Below, piece by piece: positions 43,169 through 55,084 of a stretch of DNA of 64,000 bases (position 1 is the stretch's first letter; every line of letters starts with the position of its first letter). Below the pieces are notes generated by a model that saw only the letters and a list, made by a program, of their open reading frames with translations, did not search any database and had not been told where the DNA came from. The position numbers and the translations under genes are program-made. The stretch covers positions 682,001-746,000 of the forward strand of contig NC_079245.1 in NCBI RefSeq assembly GCF_028009165.1. The letters run 5' to 3'. Source of the DNA: Akanthomyces muscarius. Taxonomy: Eukaryota; Ascomycota; Sordariomycetes; Hypocreales; Cordycipitaceae.

Positions 43169-44738
43169 TGTGACTGTGAGGGGGATGTTATGCGATGATG
43201 ATGCAAACAACGGAGTGGAGAGAAGACAAGACGAAGCCGTGGGAATCACAGGATGTGCGAGCGGTGGGTTGCTTGGAGGAGGAAAAGGGAAGACGTTTCG
43301 GACAGAGTGCGGTTTGAGAGACTTTTTTTTTTCCCTTCCTTCCAGCCGACTAGCAAGGTTGCCCAGCGGATAAATGCGCGTGCTGACCCGCCCACAGGAA
43401 CGACGTTGGTGGCTGCTCAGGGGGCTTCAGGCACTAAGCAAGGCACTAGGAAAAAATTACAGCAGGTCGCTCGGGAACAATCGGGAGACTTGATTGGGTG
43501 ACGGAGAGCCTGTGCCTGGCCCGTGCGCAGCCGCCGAGAATTGCGGCTTTGCATCATCTGTGCTGATTTTGCGCTGACATCGGGGAGGCCGTATCTGTGT
43601 ATTGTTGGTCGATATTGGACATGCTCCTGGTGTTTCCCAGCATGCTACAATGGTAATAATCGCCGGCGCAATCGATACTTTTCGTGTCGATGCGGCCGTC
43701 CAAGGACTGTTGTCGCGCACCCAAGCCCCCAGCGTTTGCTCCTAAATAAACAGGCACGTACCTGGCTGCGGCTTTGCGCCGGCTTAACCCCGGCTAACCG
43801 TCCAGCGAGCCAGTCGGTGGCTCCGTTCGAGAAACGTGATGCGCCTCATAACCGTTTCCGCAGTCGACCCTGTAGTGTCTGACAAGTATGCAATTTGCAC
43901 GCAATTGAGATGAATCATATTACAGAGCTAGTTTTTTCCTTCAGCTTAATTTCAGAGCACTGCGCTTCTTTATTGCGCTCCCGCGGCCGATGCAGAGCGT
44001 GCCAAAATCTCCATCTACAATATATTACGTCATTGCCTACCCTGTAGTATCTTTGTGAAAATATTCAGCTAGCATCGACAATGCAACTGGCGATCTACGA
44101 ACGATGTAGTGCTCTCCCGTTGCTTGTGTATTTATCAGGAGATCTTCACGATACTCCGGAGTTTTCCAGGATGTATCCGCTTCCAGATTCGGCCCACGGG
44201 CTGATCTCGTGCGTCGCTGTCTTTCGGCTTGCTCCGTGATACCACACGAAACTTTCCAGCATCCACACAAGAAAAAGAAGACGGCCAAAAGACGCGTAGC
44301 AAAACCTCAAGGCTGAAGAAGATCACGAAACCCTCACAGGTTTAGTTATTGTCTTTGCGTAGGGGAGCCGCGACATTTCCACGTCTTTCCAAGTCGACGC
44401 CACATCCTACCAAACGAGCGCCGTTGACTCGCCCTTATTTAAGCTCAATCTAGCACCCGATCTGAGCATCCCAACCAGGCGTCATACATCGGTCCCACGG
44501 TTATTGAAAAATCTCAACCATTCTTTGACGCTGAAATGCACATATACTCCTTCGTTCGTCGCTTCTCTCTTCGTGACTCTCTACAAGGCGGCGCGTCTGT
44601 ACCACCACTACCCCGCAGAAACTCGTAAAAAGCCCGACGCAGCTCTCGCCACTTTTCTTCTTGTGACCGCCAACTGCCACCTTGCCTCCCGCAACGTCTC
44701 CCAACTCCCGCCTCGCCGGCCCAGACACACCAATCGCC
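43169..44738. other. Intergenic, divergent promoter region
   Basis: This 1.6 kb lies between the phosphate carrier (-) and the small unknown gene (+). A pyrimidine/T tract near 43322-43342 lies about 160 bp upstream of the carrier start. No credible gene was found among short frames. Confidence 0.5.
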
Positions 44739-45281
44739 ATGATCACCAGCGTGCGATCCCCTGCCTTCCAACCGTTCCACGATACGCGGGCGCTGCCCAG
44801 CCCCGAAATTGAGCTCGCCAGCGAGTACGCCGTCTCGGACCGCCTGCTCACCGTTTGCCTGACCATCTTCATCTTCCGCGGCCAGCCCGATACGTACTAC
44901 AACCGACACGTCCTACTCTATTTCTCGTCCCCGGACGACCCGGCCCTGCACGAGACGGTCCACGCGCAGCGCCAGGACGAGGACGCGCCCTGGAACGTCT
45001 ACCGCTTGCACGGCAAGACGGACTGGTCGGAGCCGGCCAACTACCACGCCCACGTCAACGCCGGCGCCGTCCTGGTCCGCGGCGATGCCCTCATGGCGCC
45101 TGTAGCGGTCGTCTCGGCGACGCCGGTCGCCGGTCGGCACAAGGACGGCGGCTGGAACTGCCAGAATTTTCTGCTCGAGGGTCTGCAGGCGCTTGTGCAC
45201 CAAGGCATGCAGACGCAAGACTGGTATGACGCGGTCGAGGAAGAGCTCCTCGACAAGGTCATCGAAGAAGCCGTTGGTTGA
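44739..45281 (+). CDS. Unrecognised fungal protein, 180 residues
   Basis: The ATG at 44739 (MITSVRSPAFQPF) starts a GC-rich frame with strong coding bias; an upstream in-frame TTG at 44682 is not a likely start. I do not recognise the family with certainty. The chain is soluble, without signal peptide or membrane segment. It has alternating hydrophobic strands ('RLLTVCLTIFIF', 'HVLLYFSS', 'NAGAVLVRGDALMAPVAVVS'), a central 'ANYHAHVNAG' and a conserved-looking 'GGWNCQNFLLEGLQALVHQG' followed by an acidic C-terminal helix, suggesting a small alpha/beta fold. An antisense frame of 128 codons is a shadow. No function is proposed. Confidence 0.65.
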   Translation: MITSVRSPAFQPFHDTRALPSPEIELASEYAVSDRLLTVCLTIFIFRGQPDTYYNRHVLLYFSSPDDPALHETVHAQRQDEDAPWNVYRLHGKTDWSEPANYHAHVNAGAVLVRGDALMAPVAVVSATPVAGRHKDGGWNCQNFLLEGLQALVHQGMQTQDWYDAVEEELLDKVIEEAVG

Positions 45282-46197
45282 CGCCGATCGATCGAGCACC
45301 TATCCCAACTTTACACTGCCACATTAGACGCGTCAGATGTTCCTCAAGAGCCTCAATTGTCCACGCAAACTCCGGTCGGTCGAGGAACAACTGTTGAGCC
45401 GTTGGCGATTACCATCACCGCTCCCCCGAGCTTCCGGGCTAGCTTCCGGATAGCTCGCAGCGCTAGTCGATGATGCCAGCTCTACGCCCATCATTCGACT
45501 TGCGACAGCTTGATGAAATGGGCAGGAGAACAATTTCTCCCATATTAAGTCCGAGTCAAGAAGTCATCCGCATCTTCAACGACATGGGTTGATATATCCA
45601 TAGCTTGCAAACGCCGGTGGCAACCTTCACTAAGGCCGTTTGATCCTGGCCTCTCAATCAATTGCCTCGGCAGACCGCTCGGCTTGATAATCACAGCTAG
45701 TCATGGAAAAGACAGAACATGAAATGCATGCGCCTTTAATCTTTGCTGTGCCAATGAATTACGCCTCCTCCAAGTTACGATGGAGAGCGGTGGAGTTGCG
45801 ATACCTTGCATCATCTATCGCCGAAAGAATCTGGACTGGACATTCAATGCTGTCATGGCTAACCCCCGATGGACACGATGGGGTCCTGTCGGCGATAAGA
45901 TTGCGCCGTGATTGGTCTGCTTGATCGACTGTCTCGATGGCCTCCGGCGCTAGCGGCAGACCAGTGCAAGCGGAGGCACGGCTAGGGGGTCTTGGGCACT
46001 CAATGATATCACTGCTGCGATCGTTTTGAGTTTTCCGATGGCAGAAACGGGATGGTATAAAAAGGAAGCTGGGGAGCTCCCCAGCTGTCGCCCGAATCTT
46101 TTCACCTCACACTATTTTGCTGATTCCCCCATTCTTTATACAACGGATTCATTTACGCCTACAGTCTTATACCCCACGATTTGCAAGACAAACCACA
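45282..46197. other. Intergenic, ADH promoter region
   Basis: 916 bp between two plus-strand genes. A plus-strand frame of 73 codons at 45703-45924 has no resemblance to a known family. The last 150 bp contains the TATA box listed separately. Confidence 0.55.
46056..46063 (+). promoter_or_regulatory. TATA box of the alcohol dehydrogenase gene
   Basis: TATAAAAA lies 142 bp upstream of the ATG at 46198, followed by CT-rich sequence typical of a fungal transcription start region. A stress-response-like AGGGG word occurs about 80 bp further upstream near 45983. Confidence 0.6.
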
Positions 46198-47400
46198 ATG
46201 GCTACCGATTACAAGTTTGAAGGCTGGCTGGGCGAGGATGCCGAGTCCGTCAAGGGCAAGATGGTCTGGAAGGAGTTTGAGCCCAAGAAGTGGGAAGAGA
46301 ACGACGTCGACATCAAGATTACACACTCCGGAATCTGTGGTTCCGACCTGCACACTCTGCGTTCCGGCTGGGTAAGTTACAAGAGCACACGCAGCTGCTG
46401 GGGACCCCTCTTTGAGGCGGCCCTAGCTACCTGCGTGGCGCAACTGGCATTGACGAGGCCGTTTTGACGCTAATCATTTTTTTCTTAGGGCGCTACTCCC
46501 TACCCTTGCGTCGTCGGTCACGAAATCGTCGGCACCGCTGTCCGCGTCGGCTCCAAGGCTGAGGGCGGCATCAAGGTCGGCGATACTGTCGGCGTCGGCG
46601 CGCAGGCCGACTCGTGCCTTGGTCGTGGCAAGAAGGAGTGCGCACCGTGCAAGGAGAACGAGGAGCCGTACTGCGTCAACGGCAACGTCAACACGTACGG
46701 CTCGATCCACTACAACGGCGACAAGGCGTACGGCGGCTACGCGCTGTATCACCGCGCCCCGTCGCACTTTGTCGTCAAGATCCCCGACGGCCTGGCGCCC
46801 GAGTACGCGGCGCCGATGCTCTGTGGCGGCGTGACCGTCTACTCGCCGCTCAAGCACTGGGGTGTCGGCCCGGGCAAGAAGGTGGGCATCGCGGGCGTCG
46901 GCGGCCTCGGCCACTTTGCCGTCATCTTCGCCAAGGCTATGGGCGCCGACGAGGTGGTCGGCATCTCGCGCAAGGCGTCGAAGCGCGACGAGGCCATGGC
47001 GCTCGGCTGCGACGACTACATTGCGACCGAGGACGACAAGGAGTGGAGCAAGCACAACGCGCGCCGCTTCGACGTCATCATCTCGACCGTCTCGTCGGCC
47101 AAGATGCCCATTGCCGACTACATTCAGACGCTCGCACTCGACGGCAGCATGATTCAGGTCGGTGCCCCCGAGGAGCCCATCCCGCTGCCCATCTTCCCCC
47201 TCATCACCGGCCGCCGCAGCCTCGCCGGTTCCGCCATCGGCAGCCCCAAGACCATCCGTGAGATGCTCGAGTTTGCCGCCAAGCACAAGGTCAAGCCGTT
47301 TGTCGAGAAACGCCCCATGTCGGACGCTAACCAGGCCGTTGTCGACATGGAGGCCGGCAAGGCGCGCTTCCGCTATGTCCTGGTCAACGAGAACCACTAG
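46198..47400 (+). CDS. Zinc-dependent NADP alcohol dehydrogenase (cinnamyl-alcohol/ADH6-7 type)
   Basis: Two exons (46198-46371 and 46489-47400) close in frame at 361 residues. The catalytic zinc ligands are in 'HSGICGSDLHTLRSGW' (Cys) and 'VVGHEIVG' (His/Glu). The structural zinc lobe has the Cys-rich 'SCLGRGKKECAPCKENEEPY' followed by Cys. The Rossmann motif is 'GIAGVGGLGHFAVIFAKAMG', and 'SRKASKRDEA' after it fits NADP(H) preference. The order and motifs match the medium-chain cinnamyl alcohol dehydrogenase group (yeast Adh6/Adh7), which reduces a broad set of aliphatic and aromatic aldehydes. Codon bias is strong, suggesting high expression. A 307-codon frame runs antisense over exon 2; it is a shadow of the GC-rich third positions. 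Confidence 0.94.
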
Positions 47401-50400
47401 AAAATGGCATGTGATGCGTGATGAGGATAAATGTAATCAATTATTATGAGGTAGAGGAGTTAGTGGCGTGAGAACTTTAAAAAGAAAATATTATGCATAC
47501 CATTCAATGAAGATTATTCACGTTGATGGTTCGTTCCAACAGCTGCAAAGTGCTGCCTATACCATTTGTAGTCTCGCTTGGGAAAGCCGTGACGACAACG
47601 ACAATGTAGTTGAGCTCTTTCTAAGTTTGCTCAGCTTCCAGGGCTTCATAAGCATGGTGATACTGTTAAAAAATGCCCTAGCTATTGACATTTTTCCAAA
47701 GCTGGGAGCGAGTTGCCGGCTGCGCAGCTCCAGCCCTTGGGGAAGGCGTTGTATGCATTATCCATGGATAGCCTGACAACTGACATTGTCCTGGGAACGA
47801 GTTTGAGCTGACGGCTGCACAGGTACAACAATCGCTGCAACCACGCTGGGTGGTATTAATAATCGCCGAAAGAATTAGTTTAGTTCCCTGACAGGACGGC
47901 GGACATCTGGCAAGCTTGCGCGTCGACGGTTGCATGGTCACGCTTAGCATGTGCCAATATGCATATTTCAATATCTACCTCGCTGATGGTACACTGCATG
48001 TGAATAGAGCTAATACATCACATATTCGGCCATGCATGCGCATTCTGTCGTGCCCGGGAAGTACGACACGACGAGCCATCGGGCAGATTGGCGCTGCGGC
48101 CAGCCGCCGCTACACTGGCCTCCGCGGTGTGTGGCAACCACTCGATAAAGAGTTTGTCCACGGTGAGCAATTCCAGACATCTTGACCGGTTCCGTGATTA
48201 CAAAGATATAGGAAAAGAGGGCACCAAAAAGAATTCTCACGTTGGACATCAGTGGCGAGAAGTGTCGGGCGGGGTGCACACCACTTTGAGGTCGGTGGCG
48301 GCAGCTAGCACGCTCAAAATGCAGGTTCCAGGCCGGTAAGTGAAGGAGATCTCGCCGCTATAAGAGACTTCAAGGTACCGCTGCGACGCTGTGGGTTACT
48401 TATGCATGTGATGACCGGTTTTCTCGCATCGCGATGCGTAGTGGACTTGATGAGCCAGAGGTTGGAAGGCGTGCGAACGGAGCGGACGAGCCGACGCTAC
48501 CCTACCACCAAAAGGTGACGTGAACGCAAAGAGAACCACAATGAGAATGGTTTGGTGAAAGCAGAAAATATGTCTAGCATGAAAGAGCTGTGCTGACGGC
48601 GAAACTGGGCAGCGTGGGACAGTGTGTCGCACCATGCAACGCTCATGATCGACGGTTGTCGGGTCATCGCGGAGGAGGCTAGCAAAAGGCAAAGGAACAG
48701 TCATAAGTGCCACGTTGTATAGATAGTTGGAAGGCCTTTTGATTGACAAAAGCGGCCTTTGAAACCAAAGACACTGTCGATAAGTATTGTCGACGGCAGG
48801 TATTTAGCCAACATACTATATATCACGGGTGACGGCGAATTGATCTAGCCTCATGAAGCCGGAATACCTATTCCGCTGTCGCGCAGAGAGCTAGCTGATC
48901 ATGGTTTGATTTTTAGGCCGCCATCGGGTGGATTTTTCCAGCATGACGTTCGTTTGTTTATGCATTCATGCACGGCAAACGTTTAAAATGACGAGTGTGC
49001 GCTGGCACCGCCAAGGCTTTCTGGGGTGATGAAGAAGGGCTGGGCTGGGAGAAAAACATCCCGAAGAAAACAAATGCGCACTGACTGAGAAAAAAAAAAC
49101 CACTGACGTCGCGCAATGTCTGCATCGTTACCTATACAGGGCTGCAGATTATAACCCTACTGCATGCACAGTTGACCATGGTAGAAGGCCCTGTTCCCGG
49201 GTAAATCCTTTTTTTTGGGACTTTTGGCCGGGGGATTGTTTATCTTTCGAGCCCTTGAATTTTACGGAACGAAGAGCCTAGGAATAGACACGAGGCTAGT
49301 TAATATCAGAGTTCCCGCGGCGTCGAATGACTGGCGACCAGGTGGCACACCTACAAGGTCGTTGTACGCCCCGACCAGCGCTGCACAGCCCAGAGACAGG
49401 CAATAATATTATTACAAGGCTGGGTGTATTTACTCGTGTGTTACCACGGCCAATACTTTGGGTGTCACCACCTCCCCAACCCCGTCACGTCCCCGGGCGG
49501 GAGTGTGGGAAGCTGGAAATTGCAATTGCTCAGGACAGCCCGTGTAAGAGGGCTGGGGGGGAAACGAACAAAGCCCTGTTCCGTATCTGCGCTGTCAATA
49601 GGGCTGGCATTCCTTTCATCCCATGTTTTCTAGGAATAACTATTTCCAGCAAATGGGTTCTGGCAACATGCACACAAATTTTATTTTACGAGGCGGAGGA
49701 AGCTAATGCCCGTCACCATTACGGCGTGCATTAGGGCGGATGAGCCGGTTGGGAAGAGAGACAATCACAGAGTGTGGCTGGTGGTTGGGCTGCTTCTGCC
49801 TGCATGAAGAAGTGGCTTTGCTCGCTGCAGGTTGGCTCATTTTGGGGCTGGGCACTGGTGCCTCGTATTCATGTACCACGTATCTGCAGGCACCGACTCC
49901 ATACACACACACACCACCCGATGCCGTTGTCCTGCTTGGCTGCGAGGCTTGGCCTAGCACTGCCGTATACCCAAGACAAAGAAACAAGGAAACGAATTTT
50001 CCCACTCGACTCTACCACTACGCCGCGGCCCGTTTCTTTCCCAAGTCTCTGTTGCTAATCCACAACGCCGACCACTTGCATCGCCTCACAAACGGGGATC
50101 GGTCCAGAGGAAGGATTCCAGAATACCAGAATAGGGGACGGAGAAAAGAAAAAGCCTCACAATGACTCTTCCATGACGATTGGAACCATCAAGATACGAA
50201 GAAGAAAAGACGCCAAAGTGGAATTTGCCGAGCCTCCGCTGCATGGTCAAGTCAAATGGCGTCCTTAATTGCCTTGGCTCTGGTTTATTCCCGCTGTTTC
50301 ACCAGTCATCCATCGACCCACGCCATGCACCAGTTTAGCCAGTCAACAAAACACCGCATGGCATGCAACGGCAGGGAAAACTCTAAAGAGCCGAATCAGA

Positions 50401-53089
50401 AGACAAGAGAAGATAATTGACTTGGCAAAAAAGCTGTGACTTGGTACGGCCCTGTTTATTCACCTGGTTGTGGTAGCTGGCTGCCAGCTCAGCATCTCCA
50501 CGGGTGCATCATGCCGTAATGAGATGCGGCAGCTGAACCCGAGAGAGACTGGAAGCGAACAAAAGGCCGTTTTTTTTAATGCACTGCTTCCAAATCGCCA
50601 CGCCTGCCCGGGCATTATTTCTGCCGGTTGTTCTTTGCTGGGCCAGTCTACGGACATACTCCGGCAGGCCCATCGTGATTACCAGTGTACACAACAGATA
50701 CACACACCGCTTACACGTTTCACGGCCGGCGGATGGACTGCCATGTCGGGATCTGATTTCCTTCTCAGCGGATTCGCGCCCAGCCTTGTTGCCCGGCAAA
50801 CCATCCAAGAACCACCCCATTGTCGAGCGTTGTTCAGCTTGCCGTTCAAGTGAGACGGCCCACGCCAATCATACGAAGAAAAATCGAGATGGCGGTCCAA
50901 AGATGGCTGGCACCTGGCAAGCCACACACCCATGTCTCTGGGAGTTGCTAAAAAAAGGACTGTCCCGCACCGGGGCGGCTACGGGTATCCGGGAGGGTGG
51001 GTGGTGGTGGGCGGCAAAGCCAGCTCTACAGGTGGCTTACAGTGAATTTTCATTATACAGGAGGAACTGAACGACTGCTGTCATGAGGATGATTCAAATT
51101 GTAGGCCGGGATGAAAGACAAGAGGGAGCGGGGAAATAGATTGGCTGACGATCATGTGCAGCTATTGACGGGTTGCTGCCGGAGAGCCAAGCACCACGTC
51201 GCTCCAGAAGCATGGTGGTGACTGACATCAACGGCCGGTCTCCCGCATGCAGCTTTGCGAAGCGAGAAGTAAAAAGACCAGGCTACGCTAAACGTGCCAT
51301 TCCCACCAGCGAGAAGCCTCGCCTTTGCTAGAATGGCTACACGAGGGGGGAAAAGAAAAGTGTGGTGGCCGAGCACCACGACACAAACACACACACTGCG
51401 CGACGCTACTGCACGTTCCTTCGAGACAAACGTCGTAGTATTCGGCGGCATCAGCAACAAATAAGGAAAACAGGCTACCAACCTCGTAAGTTGATCTTTT
51501 CATGCAAGGCCATTATCGTACAGGGTCAGCAGCAAAAAGAAGAAAAAGTGGACGTACGATGCATGTTTCTTTTGAGTCGTTCTCCCTTTGTCTTGGGCTC
51601 TCCGGCCACCTCGCGGCCCAGCCAGCCTGCTGCAGCGAGAAGGATCATCGCCAACGCACCAAGACGGAGCACAACACGGCGTACGGAGCACAGAAAGTCT
51701 CTGTTTTTCTTCTTCTTTCCAGCGGCACCGGGTCCCGACACGCCCCTCAGAACAGGCAGCACACACACACCAGCTGCCCAGTTGGCCCACGCTCGTCGGG
51801 CTTGCGCCCTGGACGATGACCCGAGCTATTTTGTCTTGCGATTAGTCGATGACCACTTGTCTGGCGGATCCCTGCCTACGGCGCTGGCGCTCGATTTAAC
51901 TGGTAGCCCCAGCGCCCAGCTGCGCTGGATACGAAGCTGCTATTTCTCGTAAACTAATCAAAGAAGCCGGGCTAGGTTATTGATTAATTGCAAATGCAAC
52001 TGGCCGACAGCAAGCCCGCGAACTAGGCCGAGCCCATGTCTGGGGTGCACGGCAGCGCTGGAAATGAGAGGAGCACAGCGCTTTTCTGCAGACCGCTGAC
52101 GCTGTACCATGACAACCTCAACCTCCCCCCCTACCAGCCATCTGAAAAAGGGCCGTCGACCATGGCGCCTGCAGGACCCCCGGGCCATCAACTGGTGAAA
52201 CAAAGCGAAAAGAAACAAAGGGCCTGCCGGCCAACGAAAAGCAACCGCTGGAGTTCCTTTCTAGGCAACTGGACTTCTGAGTGGAGGCGCTGAGCGGGAC
52301 TGCCGGGCCCCCCTCCTCTCGCCCAAGCGATTTTCTCCTTGCCGCTATTAGACCTCTTCATGGTAGACATGGTGGAGAGACGCTGCTGGCCAACCATTTC
52401 CAAGTTAATCAAGCGAAAGGGGGGAGTGTGGTGGGGCGCGCCCTGTGTGCCGGGCGGTCCAAGATGGATGTGCTAGGGCAGTTCAACCACCAACAGTCCC
52501 AGTCCCGGAGTTGCTGGCACCCAAGCACCGAACCAAGCGGCCAGCCAACCTCCCAACAGACGGGATCGCAGGGGGGTGTGTGAGCAGAGAGAGAGAAAGC
52601 GTGGTGGCTCCAGAATCACGGGCCAGGGCTATTTACAGGTACTTGCTAGGGCGCTGTACCTCCGGACGCCGTGCTCGTATTGTGGCATGGGCGGCTGGGT
52701 GTATCCATATTGGAACCACCATTTGCCTACCAGTACTTGCTTTCTCTGCCGTCCAGTCTTTTCTGCCCGGCCCAGGGTGGAGAGAGACTGCGAGAGAAGC
52801 AAGGTTTCTCATGCAGAGAAACGGGCGCCAAATGTGGTGTCGTTTTCCGTTGGCGATGAGCGCAGGGCTGCTTGCACAGCCGGGGGGTGTGGTGGTTGAA
52901 CTGTGCGAACAGACGTGTATAAGGACCCCGGGCCTCCTCTCCCCCCTCTCATTCATGAAGCCATCTACTCTCATCTTTGTTTGTATAACAAGAACCTAAA
53001 GTTCCTTGTTTTCTGTCCCTCGTTCTTCCTCCCTTTCTTCCCAACAACACACATTCGCTTTTCAGTTACATTGTTTGAGTCCCATCACG
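47401..53089. other. 5.7 kb gene-free stretch upstream of the GPI protein
   Basis: No frame here shows signal peptide, domain or consistent codon bias; the many 60-190 codon frames on both strands come from GC-rich composition. Unlike the TA-rich island at 13-14 kb it does not look RIP-mutated. It contains CA/GT and poly-purine tracts and three exact GTGTGGTGG words at 51360, 52426 and 52887, plus a related GCGTGGTGG at 52599. It may be a long regulatory region, or it may hold an untranslated RNA that cannot be seen by reading. Confidence 0.5.
52918..52922 (+). promoter_or_regulatory. Possible TATA element of the GPI-protein gene
   Basis: TATAA lies 172 bp upstream of the ATG at 53090 and is followed by a C/T-rich tract (52935-53050), the usual look of a highly expressed fungal promoter and leader. 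Confidence 0.45.
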
Positions 53090-55084
53090 ATGAAGGCCAC
53101 CTTTGTCATCTCGGCCGCCCTGGCCACCGGCGCTCATGCCTGGACCTACCCCGACTGCGAGCAGGACGGCTGCTACCGCAACCTGATTGACAAGCGTTAT
53201 GCCGGCGAGGCTCCCGGATTCTGCATTGGCTGGATCGGCGGCACCACCACCGACAACGCCGCCATCCCCACGCACTACCGCAACTGCCCCGACGTCAAGG
53301 CCCTTTCGTCGGCCTGCTCTTGCGTCGCTTACACGGCCACGCACACCTCGTCCACCACCACCACCCACCAGACGTCGACGAGCACCCCGCCGGTGACGAC
53401 GACGACGACCACCAGCAGCACGCAGCCCCCGGTCACCTCGAGCTCCTCCTCGACTCAGACCACCACCAGCAGCACGAGCACTCCTATCACTACCACCTCG
53501 TCCGAGTCTCACGTCACCACCAGCAGCTCGACCACCACGTCAGACTGCACCACTGAGACCGAGACCTCGACTCCTCCTCCTGTGACCAGCTCCACCACCA
53601 CCACCTCGGACTGCACCACCGAGACGGAGACATCTACGCCTCCTCCCGTCACCACCACCAGCTCGACCGAGACTGTGACCACCACTCCTCCTGTCTCGAG
53701 CAGCTCGTCCGAGGTCACCACGAGCAGCAGCACCAGCACTCCTGTTACCACGAGCAGCAGCACCAGCACTCCTGTTACCACGAGCAGCAGCACTAGCACT
53801 CCTGTTACCAGCAGCAGCAGCACTAGCACTCCTGTTACCACCACCACCAGCAGCACTCCTGTCACCACCAGCAGCACCAGCACGCCTGTTCCCACCAGCA
53901 GCTCGACCAAGACCGAGACTTCTACTACCACCGTCTCGAGCAGCTCGTCTGAGTCTCACGTCACCACCAGCACTCCTACCACGACCCAGTGGACTACGTC
54001 TACCTTCTTCACGACGTCCACTCACACTATCACTAAGTGCCCTCCCACCGTGACCAGCTGCCCGGCCTCGTCGACCGTCACTGTGACCTCGACCATCCCG
54101 GTCTCGACCACCGTGTGCCCCGTCACCAGCACCTCCAGCACCGAGGTTCCCACCACCACCAAGTCGTCCAGTTCCGAGATTCCCACCGGCAGCAGCTCTT
54201 CGACTGACTCGACCAACACGGCCGTCACCACCACGCAGCCTCCCACCACCCAGTGGACCACCTCAACCTTTTTCACCACGTCGACTCACACCATCACCAA
54301 GTGTGCTCCTACCGTGACCGACTGCCCGGCCTCGTCGACCGTCACTGTGACCTCGACCATTCCCGTGTCGACCACTGTCTGCCCTGTGACCAGCACCGAG
54401 GTGCCCACCACCCAGCCTCCTCCCCCGTCGAGCACCACCACCCAGTGGACCACCTCGACCATCTTCACCACCACGACCAAGACCATCACCAAGTGCGGCC
54501 CCACGGTCACCGACTGCCCTGCCTCGTCCACTGTTGTTGTCACCTCGACCGTTCCCGTCTCGACCACCGTCTGCCCCGTGACCAGCACCGAGGCTCCCCC
54601 TCCTCCTGGCTCGTCGACCCAGGTTCCTCCTCCTGGCTCTTCCACCCAGGTTCCTCCTCCTCCTGGCTCTTCCACCCAGGTTCCTCCTCCTCCTGGCTCT
54701 TCCACCCAGGTTCCTCCTCCTCCTGGCTCTTCCACCCAGGTTCCTCCTCCCAAGTCCTCGACCCAGGCTCCTCCCCCCCCTGGCTCGTCGACTCAGGTTC
54801 CTCCTCCCGGCTCTTCTTCCACCCAGGCTCCTCCTCCTCCCAAGTCCTCTGGCTGCCCTGCCGGCCAGCACCCCGGCCCCAACGGCGAGTGCGTTCCCGT
54901 CACTCCCCCCTCCACCCAGAGCCCTCCTCCTCCCGGCACCACCCAGCCTCCTGCCGTCACCACCACCACCCGTGTCCCCACGGTCCCTAGCAGCACTGCT
55001 CCCCCCGTGGTCACTGCCGGTGCTGGCCGCTTCGGTGTCGAGGCTGCTTTCGTTGCCGTCGGTGTCGCCGCGGCTCTGTTCTAA
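53090..55084 (+). CDS. Ser/Thr/Pro-rich GPI-anchored cell-wall protein, adhesin-like
   Basis: The ATG at 53090 opens a signal peptide ([18 protein letters not shown]); the frame is open further 5' but without reason. The protein has 664 residues. Residues 20-85 form a small cysteine-bearing head ('[18 protein letters not shown]', 'GFCIGWIGG', '[13 protein letters not shown]'). Residues 90-295 are a Ser/Thr stalk built of '[10 protein letters not shown]' units. Three copies of a 50-residue module ('[12 protein letters not shown]…[30 protein letters not shown]') lie at about 298-345, 383-432 and 446-497. Then come 'PPPGSSTQV' repeats (503-587). The C-terminus has '[21 protein letters not shown]', a hydrophobic GPI-attachment signal. 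It is expected to be heavily O-mannosylated and fixed in the wall or membrane, acting as adhesin or surface coat. Antisense frames up to 300 codons are shadows. Confidence 0.9.
   Translation: MKATFVISAALATGAHAWTYPDCEQDGCYRNLIDKRYAGEAPGFCIGWIGGTTTDNAAIPTHYRNCPDVKALSSACSCVAYTATHTSSTTTTHQTSTSTPPVTTTTTTSSTQPPVTSSSSSTQTTTSSTSTPITTTSSESHVTTSSSTTTSDCTTETETSTPPPVTSSTTTTSDCTTETETSTPPPVTTTSSTETVTTTPPVSSSSSEVTTSSSTSTPVTTSSSTSTPVTTSSSTSTPVTSSSSTSTPVTTTTSSTPVTTSSTSTPVPTSSSTKTETSTTTVSSSSSESHVTTSTPTTTQWTTSTFFTTSTHTITKCPPTVTSCPASSTVTVTSTIPVSTTVCPVTSTSSTEVPTTTKSSSSEIPTGSSSSTDSTNTAVTTTQPPTTQWTTSTFFTTSTHTITKCAPTVTDCPASSTVTVTSTIPVSTTVCPVTSTEVPTTQPPPPSSTTTQWTTSTIFTTTTKTITKCGPTVTDCPASSTVVVTSTVPVSTTVCPVTSTEAPPPPGSSTQVPPPGSSTQVPPPPGSSTQVPPPPGSSTQVPPPPGSSTQVPPPKSSTQAPPPPGSSTQVPPPGSSSTQAPPPPKSSGCPAGQHPGPNGECVPVTPPSTQSPPPPGTTQPPAVTTTTRVPTVPSSTAPPVVTAGAGRFGVEAAFVAVGVAAALF
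53743..53850 (+). repeat. In-frame tandem repeat of about 30 bp in the stalk
   Basis: Near-exact copies of AGCACTCCTGTTACCACGAG with AGCAGCACC follow one another, encoding [10 protein letters not shown] units. Such arrays change copy number easily, which alters stalk length in wall proteins. Confidence 0.8.
53979..54597 (+). repeat. Three copies of a ~150 bp module with conserved cysteines
   Basis: The modules begin with ACCCAGTGGACNACNTC at about 53983, 54249 and 54440. Each encodes one TITKC, one CPASS and one VCPV cysteine, so three cysteines per module. They are separated by Ser/Thr linkers of different length. The last two are most alike. Confidence 0.8.
54598..54850 (+). repeat. Proline-rich tandem repeat, 27-30 bp unit
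   Basis: Repeats of CCTCCTCCTGGCTCTTCCAC followed by CCAGGTT encode PPPGSSTQV. Several neighbouring copies are identical at DNA level (54653-54745), a sign of recent duplication or gene conversion. Confidence 0.85.

Noticed and set aside
46474..47397. 307-codon minus-strand frame over the alcohol dehydrogenase
   Set aside because: It mirrors exon 2 of a confidently identified enzyme. Its Asp/Ala/Val/Gly-rich composition is explained by the strong C/G third-position bias on the coding strand.
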